Below are positions 25,896 through 34,915 of a stretch of 64,000 nt of DNA, one piece after another. The DNA comes from JAWWOL01 sp963797535 (GTDB lineage Bacteria; Actinomycetota; Actinomycetes; JAWWOL01). Below the pieces are notes generated by a model, which was given only the letters and a program-made list of their open reading frames with translations, did not search any database and was not told the DNA's origin. The DNA is taken from positions 248,001 to 312,000 of the forward strand of contig CAWCPQ010000005.1 in NCBI GenBank assembly GCA_963797535.1, in the 5' to 3' direction. Position numbers and translations under genes: made by a program. Positions within the stretch are counted from its first letter, which is position 1. Each line of letters opens with the position of its first letter.

Positions 25896-25976
25896 GAGTC
25901 GTCTCCCGGTGGCGAGCACATGGCGCCTCGCCTTGGCCGTTGCCTACCCCCGATCAGGCATCCGGCTACGCGGTTC

Positions 25977-27404
25977 TCACCTGCGGCTGCGGGCGAGCGC
26001 CAGCAGGGCCGCCGCGCCGAGACTGCCGGCGACGCCGGCCAGGATCGGGGCACGCCGCATCGACACGGCCGACCACGGGTCGGAGGTGTGGGCCTGGTCG
26101 TCGAACATGCCGTGCGACCCACGGTCCTGCTCGTCGTCCTTGGCAGTGAACACGTTGGACCCGTACCGCGGGCCTTGCCTGTCGGTGGTCTGGCTGCTGA
26201 CCCCGGTCCTGCCGAGGTACCAGTCGAGCGCGCCAGGGATCAGCCGGTTTCCCAGGATGGTGCCGGCGGTCGATGCGCCGACCCACAAGTTTCGGCGCGG
26301 GTGGTCGGCGAGGTAACGGATGGCGCGGGCCGCCACTTCAGGCTGGAAGATCGGAGCGACCGGCATCGGGTGCTCGGAGAATTGGCTGTCGTTCCAGTCG
26401 AACTGGGTGGTGTTCACGGCCGGCAGCTGCACCATGCAGACCCGTACGGCGCTGTGTTCGTGCTTGAGCTCGGTGATCACGCTTTCACTGAACCCGATCA
26501 GCGCATGTTTGGCGCCGCAGTAGGCGGACTGCAGCGGGATGCCCCGGAAGGCCAGTGCCGAGCCGGTCTGGATGATCACGCCCTTGTTCCGTGGGCGCAT
26601 GTGCTCCAGAGCCACCCGGGTGCCGTTGACCATTCCCAGGTAGGTGACCTCGGTGATCCGGCGAAACACCTCCTCATCGGTGTCCCAGAAGAAGCGCAAC
26701 GAGCCGGAGAAAGCGACGTTGACCCACAGCTCGATCGGACCCAGCTCGGCCTCGATCTGCTGCGCGGCAGCACGTACCTGCGTCGTGTCCGCCATGTCGG
26801 TGCTCACGGCGACACTTCGGCCGCCGAGCTTTTCGACCTCGGCGACGGCGCCGTCCAACCCGGCTTCACCACGGGCAAGGACCCCGACGTCCCAACCGTG
26901 ATCGGCGAGCTCACGGACGACGGATCGCCCGACGCCGGCAGTTCCTCCGGTGACAACGGCAACTCTGCGTGGGGTCATGGTCGATCGTCCTTTCGGGTCA
27001 TGGGTGCGACGGAGCTCTGACGTTGGACGTAGCCGCAAACCGGCGGCGCCGAAGGCCGTGGCCACGGAGGCGTCGGACAGGGCGGGGGTGCGCCAGGCCG
27101 GCGAGGCGACCGCCAGCGCGAACCCGCTCAGCGCGTGCAGGGCGTCGACGCCGGCCCCGAGCTCAACGACCGCTTTCTGCGGTACGGCAAAGGTTGTGGC
27201 TCCCTGCACGATGTGGCGAAGGCCCAGGACACCCAGCACTGTGCGGGGTGAACGCTGGCCAGTCGCATGCCCGTACGCCGCCAGCACCCGGTCGGGGCGC
27301 CCCAGCAACGCGATGCCCCAGGCACAACGAAGCGCGGCGAGGACTCGGGTGGGAGTGCCGGACCTTGTGCGTGCTGGCATGCCTTCTCCTGTGGTGGACG
27401 CCAC
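25977..27404 (-). CDS. Short-chain dehydrogenase with N-terminal membrane-like extension
   Basis: The SDR part starts at ATG 26978 (MTPRRVAVVTGGTAGVG) and carries VNVAF in place of NNAG, the catalytic Ser in TGSALAF and YCGAKHAL (Tyr/Lys). It ends in a C-terminal membrane anchor (APILAGVAGSLGAAALLALA). It would be a 333-residue NAD(P)-dependent oxidoreductase of unknown substrate. The frame is open without a stop for 142 more codons upstream, encoding a hydrophobic domain (LRCAWGIALLGRPDRVLAAYG, VLGVLGLRHIVQG). Either one 475-residue fusion protein or an SDR starting internally is made; an upstream gene read alone would have no stop codon. Confidence 0.75.
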   Translation of the reverse strand: MASTTGEGMPARTRSGTPTRVLAALRCAWGIALLGRPDRVLAAYGHATGQRSPRTVLGVLGLRHIVQGATTFAVPQKAVVELGAGVDALHALSGFALAVASPAWRTPALSDASVATAFGAAGLRLRPTSELRRTHDPKGRSTMTPRRVAVVTGGTAGVGRSVVRELADHGWDVGVLARGEAGLDGAVAEVEKLGGRSVAVSTDMADTTQVRAAAQQIEAELGPIELWVNVAFSGSLRFFWDTDEEVFRRITEVTYLGMVNGTRVALEHMRPRNKGVIIQTGSALAFRGIPLQSAYCGAKHALIGFSESVITELKHEHSAVRVCMVQLPAVNTTQFDWNDSQFSEHPMPVAPIFQPEVAARAIRYLADHPRRNLWVGASTAGTILGNRLIPGALDWYLGRTGVSSQTTDRQGPRYGSNVFTAKDDEQDRGSHGMFDDQAHTSDPWSAVSMRRAPILAGVAGSLGAAALLALARSRR

Positions 27405-27471
27405 CGGCCCATACCCGCCCCGGCTGGCCGCACCCGCCGCTGCTCGCTCTGTCGGTCATCGCGCGGGGCGA

Positions 27472-29157
27472 TCAGGCGGTGGGAGCCCCCAGTCGCACCA
27501 TGCGAGTGGGCCGGTGCACACGCACCCAGCGATAGCCCCAGGGCGGCAGGTTCAGCTGCTGGTTTCTCGACAGCGGCGGATAGTCGGAGAGGTCGGAGAG
27601 CACCTCCTCACACTCGGCGTCGGCACCGATGTCATCGATGGCGAGGTCAACGGTGGCCGGCGTGCCCGACAGGTTGTGCACGGCCACCAATGTCGAGGTC
27701 TCCCAGTCAATCCGGTGGGCGATCACCGACGGATGCGTGGTGGACAGGATGCCCAGAGCGCCCCAGCCGATCTCCGGCGTCTCACGGCGGGTGCGAATCA
27801 TCCGTTCGGTCCAGTTCAGCAGCGACTCGGGATCACGGCGCTGATCGGAGACGTTGCAGGCGCGGTAGCCGAAGGCACCGGTGGGCAGCTCGGGGCGGAC
27901 CAGCTGATCGGGCTCAGCTGTCGAGAACCCGCCGCAGCGCCTGGCCGACCACTGCATGAGGGTGCGTACGGCCAACCGGTCCGGCAGTTCCAAGTTGTCA
28001 CCGAGCCCGTACTCGTCGCCGTAGAACAGCGTCGGGGTGCCGGGCAGGGAGAACACCAGGCTCTGCACGCAACGCAGCTTGGCCTGGTCGCCGCCGAGCA
28101 TCGGTGCCAGCCGGCGGCGGATGCCGTGGCCGTACAGCTGCATGTCAGGGTCGTCGGCGAAGGCGTGGAAGACCTCCTCGGTCTCCGATGCGGTCAGCTG
28201 GTTGAGGGTCAGCTCGTCGTGGTTGCGGACGAACTGGGCAAGCTGGCCGGTCATCGGCAGCTCCGGCAGCCCGTCCAGGGCGTGGATCAGCGGTGCCGTC
28301 TGCTCGCGGGCCAGCGAGAGCCACAGCGCCTGCATCACCGGGAACGCGAACGACAGGTGCAGCTCGTCGCCGTCGTCGCCACCGAAGAACGGGGGCAGCA
28401 GCTTGGACGGCACGTTGACCTCCCCCAGCATGATCGCGTCGCCTCTTCGCCGGCTCAGGTAGCCGCGCAGCCGGCGCAGGTGCATGTGCGGGTCGGCGGC
28501 GTCGCCACCGCCGTCGCCGCTGTCGAGATAGAACGGCACCGCGTCGAGCCGGAAGCCGGCCACTCCCAGCTCGAGCCAGAACCCAACGATGCGTTCCTGC
28601 TCGTCACGTACGGCGGGGTTGTCGATGTCGAGGTCCGGCTGGAACTTGTAGAAGTGGTGGAAGTAGTACGCCTTGGCCTTGCGGTCATAGGTCCAGGTGC
28701 TCTTCTCCTTGTCCGGAAAGGCGATGCCCGAGGTGTCGTTCGGCGGTCTTTCCCCTTGCCAGCAGTAGAAGTCACGGTACGGGGAGTCAGGGTTGCTCCG
28801 CGCGTCAATGAACCACGGGTGCTGGTCCGAGGTGTGGTTGAGGACCAGGTCGACCAGCACCCGCATGCCACGGTCGGTGGCCGTACGGACGAGCTCGACG
28901 AAGTCACCCAGAGTGCCGAAGCGCGGATCCACGCCGTAGAAGTCGGTGATGTCGTAACCGTCGTCCCTCCGCGGCGAGGGGTAGATCGGCAGCAACCACA
29001 GGCAGGTGACACCCAGTCCGGCCAGGTAGTCGATCCGCTCGGTCAACCCCATCAGGTCGCCGATGCCGTCGCCGTTGCCATCCGCAAAAGTCTCGACGTC
29101 GACGCAGTAGACGACGGCGTTCTTCCACCACAGGTCACTGGTCACCGACAGCCTCAT
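27472..29157 (-). CDS. GH13 alpha-amylase family (trehalose synthase-like)
   Basis: This 561-residue GH13 enzyme has conserved region I (VLVDLVLNHTSDQHPWF), region II with nucleophile Asp205 (GVAGFRLDAVPF), region III acid/base Glu (IMLGEVNV) and region IV (QFVRNHDEL). The start WWKNAVVYCVDVETFADGNG is like trehalose synthases and related maltose-converting enzymes. A C-terminal beta domain follows. There is no signal peptide, so it should act in the cytosol on maltose or glucans. It is divergent from the topoisomerase gene. Confidence 0.85.
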   Translation of the reverse strand: MRLSVTSDLWWKNAVVYCVDVETFADGNGDGIGDLMGLTERIDYLAGLGVTCLWLLPIYPSPRRDDGYDITDFYGVDPRFGTLGDFVELVRTATDRGMRVLVDLVLNHTSDQHPWFIDARSNPDSPYRDFYCWQGERPPNDTSGIAFPDKEKSTWTYDRKAKAYYFHHFYKFQPDLDIDNPAVRDEQERIVGFWLELGVAGFRLDAVPFYLDSGDGGGDAADPHMHLRRLRGYLSRRRGDAIMLGEVNVPSKLLPPFFGGDDGDELHLSFAFPVMQALWLSLAREQTAPLIHALDGLPELPMTGQLAQFVRNHDELTLNQLTASETEEVFHAFADDPDMQLYGHGIRRRLAPMLGGDQAKLRCVQSLVFSLPGTPTLFYGDEYGLGDNLELPDRLAVRTLMQWSARRCGGFSTAEPDQLVRPELPTGAFGYRACNVSDQRRDPESLLNWTERMIRTRRETPEIGWGALGILSTTHPSVIAHRIDWETSTLVAVHNLSGTPATVDLAIDDIGADAECEEVLSDLSDYPPLSRNQQLNLPPWGYRWVRVHRPTRMVRLGAPTA

Positions 29158-29361
29158 ACTGCTGCCCTGCCCCTCCGATCGGCGGTCAACCGTCCGGTCG
29201 TGCTCAAGGGTGCCGCTTTCCCCTCGCTACGGGGCCTTGTTGGCAGGGGCGAGAGGCGATCAATTCCCCGCCACCAAGGCACCCGCGGTTTGGCAGTTCG
29301 GGTGCGCGGTAAGCAACCGGCATGTTGGACGGCTCGTACCTGCGGCGTATCGGATCCCTCG

Positions 29362-30426
29362 ATGGCTAGGCTGCGCCGTTCCGACGTGACAGCGGCTGGC
29401 CTTCGCCGCCGACGGCAGGGAAGACGCTGGTGCTACGTCGCCGCCGACGGCACCGTGATCTCCGACGATGCGGCGATCACCCGGATCGACAGCCTGGTCA
29501 TCCCGCCTGCGTGGCGGGACGTGTGGATCTCGCCCCACCCCAACGGGCACATCCAGGCGGTCGGCACCGACGCCGCGGGCCGCCGGCAATACCTCTACCA
29601 CCGGGACTGGCGCCGGCAGCGTGACGCTGAGAAGTTCGATCGGGTGCTGCTCATGGCGGAGAGACTGCCGGATGTGCGGCGGCGGCTGGTGGCCAACCTC
29701 GGCACCAGCGGACTCACCCGCGAACGGGTGCTGTCGGCCACCGTACGGTTGCTGGACCTGGGCTTCTTCCGGATCGGCAATGAGGAGTACGCCGAGGCCA
29801 ACCACACTTACGGTCTGGCGACCCTGCTCAAGGAGCACGTGAGCATATCTCGGGACCACCTCCTGATCTTCGACTACCCGGCCAAGCACGGCAAACAGCG
29901 GATCCAAACCGTGGCGGACGCCGACGTTGCCGAGGTCATCGCCGCTCTCAAGCGCAGGCGCGGCGGAGGCGAAGAACTCCTGGCTTACCGCGGAGCAGGT
30001 GGGGTCTGGGTCCACCCTCGCAGCGGGGAAGTCAATCAGTACCTGCAGAACCTGTTCGGGATAGAGACCTCCGCCAAGGACTTCCGCACCTGGCACGCCA
30101 CAGTTCTCGCCGCCGTCGGGCTTGCCGTATCCGCCCCGGCCAGCAGTTCAGCGTCGGCGCGCAAGAGGGCCGTCGCCCGGACCGTCAGCGAGGTCGCCCA
30201 TTACCTCGGCAACACCCCGGCCGTGTGCCGCGCCTCCTACATCGATCCGCGGGTCATCGACCGGTACGACGACGGCATCACCATCGCCGGAGCGCTCGGC
30301 GAGCTCGGCCATCACACCGCCTACGGCTCGCTTGCCACCCATGGTGCGGTCGAGGCTGCGGTGCTGCAGCTGCTGCGCGAGCCGAATGCCGCGGTACGCC
30401 GCGTGCGCACCCGGCAGGTCGGCTGA
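29362..30426 (+). CDS. DNA topoisomerase IB
   Basis: The 354-residue protein has the poxvirus-type topoisomerase I fold. It shows IPPAWRDVWISPHPNGHIQAV and RQYLYHRDWRRQRD (N-terminal domain), GNEEYAEANHTYGLATLL, and the catalytic domain with KDFRTWHATVLAA and tyrosine nucleophile Tyr293 (VCRASYIDPRVI). It relaxes supercoiled DNA. I start it at ATG 29362; the frame stays open for more than 800 codons upstream, but that part is antisense to the SDR and amylase genes and is not credible as coding. Confidence 0.88.
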   Translation: MARLRRSDVTAAGLRRRRQGRRWCYVAADGTVISDDAAITRIDSLVIPPAWRDVWISPHPNGHIQAVGTDAAGRRQYLYHRDWRRQRDAEKFDRVLLMAERLPDVRRRLVANLGTSGLTRERVLSATVRLLDLGFFRIGNEEYAEANHTYGLATLLKEHVSISRDHLLIFDYPAKHGKQRIQTVADADVAEVIAALKRRRGGGEELLAYRGAGGVWVHPRSGEVNQYLQNLFGIETSAKDFRTWHATVLAAVGLAVSAPASSSASARKRAVARTVSEVAHYLGNTPAVCRASYIDPRVIDRYDDGITIAGALGELGHHTAYGSLATHGAVEAAVLQLLREPNAAVRRVRTRQVG

Positions 30427-30474
30427 GCGGCGCTGGCGCGCCACCAGATCCCGGATGAGGCACGATGTCGGCGG

Positions 30475-30790
30475 CTAACACCGGGCTGCTCCCGGGTAGA
30501 TGGCCAGCCCGGCCTGTAACGGATAACGGTTGCTGGACGGCAGCATCACGAATGGCAGGAAAAAGTTGTTCCAGTTGCTCACGCAAGGTGAAAGCAGCAA
30601 CCAAGGCGACTGCGGGCCCGGAACACCTGACATTCCGAACAACCGTCCAGCCGGGCTGCTGCGAGCACGTCCCACGGAATGCGGCAGGAAAAGTAGAGGT
30701 AAGGCCAATTAGGCGCCGAAGGGGAAGAAGGAGAATGGAAGGATCACCGCCAGCGGGTTGCCGATCCGATGCCGGTCGTTGATCTCAGAA
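30475..30790 (-). pseudogene. Remnant of a carbohydrate ABC permease (paralogue of 48738-49622)
   Basis: On the minus strand fragments in shifting frames read IGNPLAVILPFSFFPFGA, LYFSCRIPWDVLAAARLDGC and VSNWNNFFLPFVMLPSSNRY-PLQAGLA. They align in order with IGNPLSVILPFSFFPFG, LYFSTSIPRDALDAARIDGC and VANWNNYFLPLLMLPSSDGY-PLQVGLA of the intact orphan permease. Stops and frameshifts separate them, and the N-terminal half is missing. It is a decayed duplicate in the opposite orientation to the next remnant. Confidence 0.8.
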
Positions 30791-30886
30791 ACACTGGGAG
30801 CAGGAGCAGCAGTGCACCGAACGCCCGGTCGACGGAATGACCGAACCAAGCGGCCGAACGCGTCACCCTGGAACCCCCTCGGCTTC

Positions 30887-31126
30887 CTGCCTTACACTGT
30901 GCTCGCCGACTCGTCGAAGTATCCGATTCAGGTGGGTTTATCGCAGTTGCTGTCGTCGACGCCGTTATTCAATCCCGCCGCGGGCCACGGGGGGCAACAG
31001 GTCACCCTCTTCCGTGCTGAGCCAGCCCTCGCCGCACTGCTGGCCGTCGTGCCTGTCGCCATCGTTTTCATGTTGTCTCAACGCGCCCTGGTTCGGGGAA
31101 TCGTGGGCGGAGGGGTAAGAAAGTGA
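30887..31126 (+). pseudogene. C-terminal remnant of a sugar ABC permease (paralogue of 45577-46449)
   Basis: The frame ending at 31126 encodes LADSSKYPIQVGLSQLLSST and then FMLSQRALVRGIVGGGVRK. These match LADSKQYPIQVGLSQMLSST and FLVSQRSLVRGLVGGGVKE at the end of the intact permease 45577-46449. About 210 N-terminal residues are gone. Its stop overlaps the GTG of the following enolase gene, as expected if the whole segment derives from a permease-enolase duplication. The frame is open upstream to 30758 but unrelated there. Confidence 0.8.
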
Positions 31127-32277
31127 AGATTGTCGGCTACCGGAGCCTGATGGCCCAGCACGAGTGGGGTCGCCCTATCGGCGACGTCAACTATGTGAGC
31201 ACGGCCACGCGGACCCCTGTCCCTGTTCTCGTCCTGATGACCGACGAGGGTATCGAGGGAGTCGGGCTCGGCAACCACGAGGACATCCCCGAGCTGTTCG
31301 AGGCGCTCGAGGGTGAGGATCCTCGGAGCGTCGTCGCCTTGTACGACCGGCTCTGCGACTTCGTGTTCAAGCTCAGTCATCAAGGATCGGTAGCCAACAC
31401 CATCGGCGCTCTCGACATGGCGCTGTGGGACATCAAGGCCAAGGCGGCCGGTGAGCCGCTGTGGCGGCTACTCGGAGCGCGCGACCGCTTCGTACACGGA
31501 TACGCCTCGCCGCTCGACATCGCTTTGAGTGACGAGGAACTGGTCGCCGTGCACACGCGGTTCGCGGACCGTGGATTCCGCGGTGCCAAGCTCAAAGGCG
31601 GCCGGCATCTCGAGCGTGACCTCACCCGGTTGCGGCTGTTGCGTGAGGTCTACCAGGCCAACAGCCAGTCGCCAGCACTCATGCTGGATGCGAACGAGGC
31701 TTGGCATCGTTCACAGGCTGTGCGCTACGTGACCCAGATTGAGCGCGAGATCGACCTGACGTGGATCGAAGAGCCGGTCCGGCGCTGGGACAGCGCGGGC
31801 CTTGCCGCTGTTCGCAGCGGCATTAAAGCCGGTGTGGCGAGCGGCGAGAACCTCACGGGGCTCGAGCAGTTCGGGCCTTTGCTCGACGCGAATGCTCTCG
31901 ACGTCGTTCAGGTCGGCTGGGGCTGGGGCACCACTCTGGCATTGCGCGTCGCCGCGGCGGCGAACGCACGTGCGCTGCCCATCAGCCCCGTCGGCTTCAC
32001 ACCGGCCATCGCGAGTGCTGCCGCGGCGATGCCGAACATGCTGACCATCGAGGTGCAGGACCTCGCCTACCCGATGGGCCTCATGGTCGACCAGGAGATC
32101 ACCGACGGTGGCTATGTCCTGGGTTACCAGCCGGGCCACGGAATCTCGCTCGACGAGGACAAGATCGCAACACTCGGCGGTGACCCCTCGTGGCGGCCGC
32201 TAGCGGATCGGCAGATCCGCCCGGCCCGAGCAGCGTTGCGCATGGCGCCCGAGGACGACAGCCAGGTTGACACGTGA
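31123..32277 (+). CDS. Enolase-superfamily (mandelate racemase/muconate lactonizing) enzyme
   Basis: This 384-residue protein has the capping domain (VNYVSTATRTPVPVLVLMTD, GSVANTIGALDMALWDIKAK) and a barrel with the KxK catalytic motif (AKLKGG). The three metal ligands lie in LDANEAW, WIEEPVRRWD and GENLTG. A canonical MR-type His is not seen where expected (PISPVGF). It should abstract a proton next to a carboxylate, most likely dehydrating a sugar acid. GTG 31123 overlaps the stop of the permease remnant and follows GGAGGGG. It is a paralogue of 46559-47710 and is followed by a lactonase-like gene. Confidence 0.85.
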   Translation: MKIVGYRSLMAQHEWGRPIGDVNYVSTATRTPVPVLVLMTDEGIEGVGLGNHEDIPELFEALEGEDPRSVVALYDRLCDFVFKLSHQGSVANTIGALDMALWDIKAKAAGEPLWRLLGARDRFVHGYASPLDIALSDEELVAVHTRFADRGFRGAKLKGGRHLERDLTRLRLLREVYQANSQSPALMLDANEAWHRSQAVRYVTQIEREIDLTWIEEPVRRWDSAGLAAVRSGIKAGVASGENLTGLEQFGPLLDANALDVVQVGWGWGTTLALRVAAAANARALPISPVGFTPAIASAAAAMPNMLTIEVQDLAYPMGLMVDQEITDGGYVLGYQPGHGISLDEDKIATLGGDPSWRPLADRQIRPARAALRMAPEDDSQVDT

Positions 32278-32385
32278 CGCCCGTGCGCGCTGAGGAGCCT
32301 CAAACCTGTGAACAGGCCCCGTTCCGGCCATCTCGCGCGGTCAGGTCCAGGATTTGATGTCCGGCGTCCGCGCACGGGTTCAGCG

Positions 32386-33231
32386 ATGACGGGCTACGTC
32401 GACGCCCATCATCATCTGTGGGTCAGAGCTGAGCACCCGCAGACCTGGATGGATCCGTCGACCATGTCCGCGATCGACCGGGACTTTGACGAGGCGGACT
32501 TCGACGCGACAGCAACACAGGCTGGCGTATCTGCCAGCATTGTCGTCCAGACGGTCCACGTCGCGGCAGAGACAGATCACCTGCTGCGGCGGGCCGGACG
32601 CTCCGGGGTGGTCGCAGGCGTCGTCGGATGGGCCGACCTGACGGCGCCAGATCTCGCTGACCAGCTGGCACGGTGGCGTGAAGGCCCGGGCGGAGATCGC
32701 CTCGTCGGCCTACGGCACGTCGCCGAAGCAGAGCTCGACCCGAACTGGCTTCGGCGCGAGGACGTCCTCCGTGGACTGCGGACCGTCGGAGAGAACGGCT
32801 TGGTTTTCGACCTCCTGGTCCGCTTGCCGCAGCTGCCGGCCGCCATCGCGGCCGTCCGCGCCACCCCCGGGACGCAGTTCGTGCTCGACCACCTGGCCAA
32901 GCCTCCGCTCCGTACCGGGGATCTCACGCGATGGGCTGCGCAACTTCGTCTGCTAGCCATTCAAGCCAACGTCAATGCCAAGGTCTCGGGCCTGGTCACC
33001 GAGGCGGACTGGGCCACGTGGCAGGCCACCGACCTCTCGAGCGCCGTCGACGTGGCCATCGCGGAGTTCGGGCCTCAGCGCTTGATGTTCGGTACGGACT
33101 GGCCGGTGTGCCTGCTGGCTGCGACCTACGGCGGTGTGGTGGCGACAACAGAGACCCTGCTGGTTGGACTCAGTGATGCCGAGCGGCAGTCGATCTTCGA
33201 AGGCACTGCTCGTCGCGTCTACGGAATCTAG
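32386..33231 (+). CDS. Amidohydrolase family, sugar lactonase-like
   Basis: The 281-residue TIM-barrel amidohydrolase has YVDAHHHLW (metal-binding), VVGWADLTAPDL, GLRHVAEAELDPNWL, FVLDHLAKPPL, NVNAKVSGLVTEADW and the C-terminal LMFGTDWPVCLLAATYGGVV. These are hallmarks of L-fucono-/L-rhamnono-lactonase relatives. It would open a sugar lactone to the acid that the neighbouring enolase-superfamily enzyme can dehydrate. ATG 32386 begins directly at the family N-terminus; an upstream start (32308) adds 26 non-homologous residues. The truncated relative at 3095 has lost the centre of this fold. Confidence 0.85.
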   Translation: MTGYVDAHHHLWVRAEHPQTWMDPSTMSAIDRDFDEADFDATATQAGVSASIVVQTVHVAAETDHLLRRAGRSGVVAGVVGWADLTAPDLADQLARWREGPGGDRLVGLRHVAEAELDPNWLRREDVLRGLRTVGENGLVFDLLVRLPQLPAAIAAVRATPGTQFVLDHLAKPPLRTGDLTRWAAQLRLLAIQANVNAKVSGLVTEADWATWQATDLSSAVDVAIAEFGPQRLMFGTDWPVCLLAATYGGVVATTETLLVGLSDAERQSIFEGTARRVYGI

Positions 33232-33272
33232 ACGCCGTGCCGGGTGCCTACCCAGTGGTGAGGCGGACACAT

Positions 33273-33382
33273 TTCACGCCCAGGGCTAGGCAATTACCAC
33301 GTCCTGAGCTTGTCCGGTACGTGGCCGCACGGGGCTTGTCCCGGCACTGACCCGATACTAGGGTGACGTTCACAATTCCAGT
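33273..33382 (+). repeat. 110-bp direct repeat, copy A
   Basis: The sequence from TTCACGCCCAGGGCTAGG to GACGTTCACAATTCCAGT recurs at 39964-40073 in the same orientation with only three substitutions. It starts 42 bp after the amidohydrolase stop codon. Beyond 33382 the two copies diverge completely. The segment between the copies (6.6 kb) has its own gene content and a high frameshift load. The remaining 158 bp to 33540 hold no recognised gene. Confidence 0.95.
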
Positions 33383-33540
33383 TTAGTGAGGGAGAGTTGT
33401 GTATTGAGTATAGATTCGGGAATGGAGTAGGAGCGGTTTGCTGAGGAGCTGAAGCTGTAGAGTTAGGCGAGGCTTGCTGGTCCCGAACGTTGGAGTGAAA
33501 GAGATCAGCGCCTAAGAGGTGCTCAAGGTAGGAACATCAG

Positions 33541-33906
33541 CTAGTGAACGTGGCGATGGGCTGACCGGTCTCGACGAGATAGGTAGACAGCATCACCCCT
33601 GTCTCGGGCCCGAGGTCCAGGGCGTTGTGCGGCACAGAGGTGGGATGAGGAAGCCGTCGCCGGCGAGCAGAGTGAACGTGGGATGATCGCGAATCTCCAT
33701 CTGTACGGTGCCGGCGATGATGTAGCCGACCTCTTCGCCGGGATGCGTGTGCCACCCGGAGGCGACGCCACAGGGGATCTCGGTGCGGACCTGCACCATC
33801 TCCCGTCCCGGTATCGACGAGGGCCGCGCGCTGGATTCTCCGTGCGCTTACAGGGATGGTAGGCGAGAGTCGTCCGCTCGGTCGACGCTTCCACGTAGCT
33901 CATAAG
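33541..33906 (-). pseudogene. Cupin-domain protein, frameshifted
   Basis: Three minus-strand frames together spell a single-cupin protein. The first gives MRLMSYVEASTERTTLAYHP. The second gives EMVQVRTEIPCGVASGWHTH and PGEEVGYIIAGTVQMEIRDH (motif 1 with both His and Glu), followed by LLAGDGFLIPP. The third gives TSVPHNALDLGPETGVMLST and VETGQPIATFTS. Two indels break a gene of about 120 codons. The metal-binding residues are intact in the fragments, so the break is recent or due to sequence error. Confidence 0.75.
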
Positions 33907-34881
33907 ACGCATCCTACGGTGCCCAGAGCGGCACGGAGGAACGCCGTCGCCTGAGCGATCGCGGCTCGGGCGGCACGGGTCTGGCTGAGCGAGTTGAGCA
34001 GCATGAAGTCGTGGACGGTGCCGTCGTAGCGCACGGTCGTGACCGGCACGCCGGCGGCGCGCAGCTTGGCGGCGTACGCCTCACCCTCGTCGCGCAGGAC
34101 GTCGGCCTCGTCGACGAACAGCAGCGCCGGCGGCAGGCCGCGCGAGCTGCTCGAGGGTGGCCTGGTTCGGTGAAGCGGTGATCTCGCTGCGCTGGGCGCG
34201 GTCGGGGGCGTAGGCGTCCCAGAACCACTCCATCGCGCTCGCGGCTGAGGTAGTAGCCGGTCGGCGAACTCGTCGTAGGAGTCGGTGTTCATCGCCGCGT
34301 CGGTGACCGGGTAGTACATCGACTGCTGCACGAAGGTGACGTCGCCGCGCTGCTTGGCCATCAGCGCGAGCGCGGCGGTCATGTTGCCGCCGACGGACTC
34401 GCCGGCGACCGCCATGCGGCGTCGCGTCGAGGACCGTGCGCGGCGCCCTCGCGGACGATCCACTGCGCGGTGGCGTAGCCCTGCTCGATCGCGACGGGAT
34501 AGCGCGCCTCGGGTGAGGGAGGTGTACTCGACGAAGGCGACTGCGCGCGCGGGCGCCGACGGCGAGCTCGCGGACCAGCCGGTCGTGGGTGGCGGCGTTG
34601 CCGAGGATCCAGCCGCCGCCGTGCATGTAGACGAACGACGGGCAGCGTGCCGGTCGGCGCCGGCGGCCGGACGATCCGCACGCGGACGTCACCGACGGCG
34701 GCCGGGCACGGTGACCCACTCCTCGTCGACGCGGCAGCTTGTCGACCGGTGCGGCCTGCAGGTCGTCGAGGACCTTGCGGGCAGCCTCGGGCCGAGCTCG
34801 TAGAGGAACGGCGGCTTCGCGGTGGCGTCGGCGAGCTCTTGCGACGGCGGGCTCGAGGACGATGCGGGGATGGACGGACAT
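33900..34881 (-). pseudogene. Alpha/beta hydrolase-3 (acetyl-hydrolase/esterase), multiply frameshifted
   Basis: From ATG 34881 (MSVHPRIVLEP) the gene continues in changing frames through FVYMHGGGWILGNAATHDRL (HGGG oxyanion motif), MAVAGESVGGNMTAALALMA (nucleophile GESVG), ALLFVDEADVLRDEGEAYAA and TVRYDGTVHDFMLLNSLSQT (catalytic His). These are the marks of the hormone-sensitive-lipase group. At least five indels are spread over under 1 kb. It lies just downstream of a second broken hydrolase on the same strand. Confidence 0.75.
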
Positions 34882-34915
34882 GGCGGCTGCTCGCTGAGGT
34901 GAGTCGGCTCGGAGT

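Noticed and set aside
26950..29361. Long plus-strand frame upstream of the topoisomerase (would give 1158 residues)
   Set aside because: It is antisense to the SDR and GH13 genes, has low-complexity composition and no domain before the topoisomerase start.
33383..33540. Possible small gene after repeat copy A
   Set aside because: Stops in all frames and no ribosome site with a credible start.
34336..34803. Plus-strand frames across the two broken hydrolases
   Set aside because: Composition-driven shadows; the minus strand carries the recognisable hydrolase motifs in pieces.
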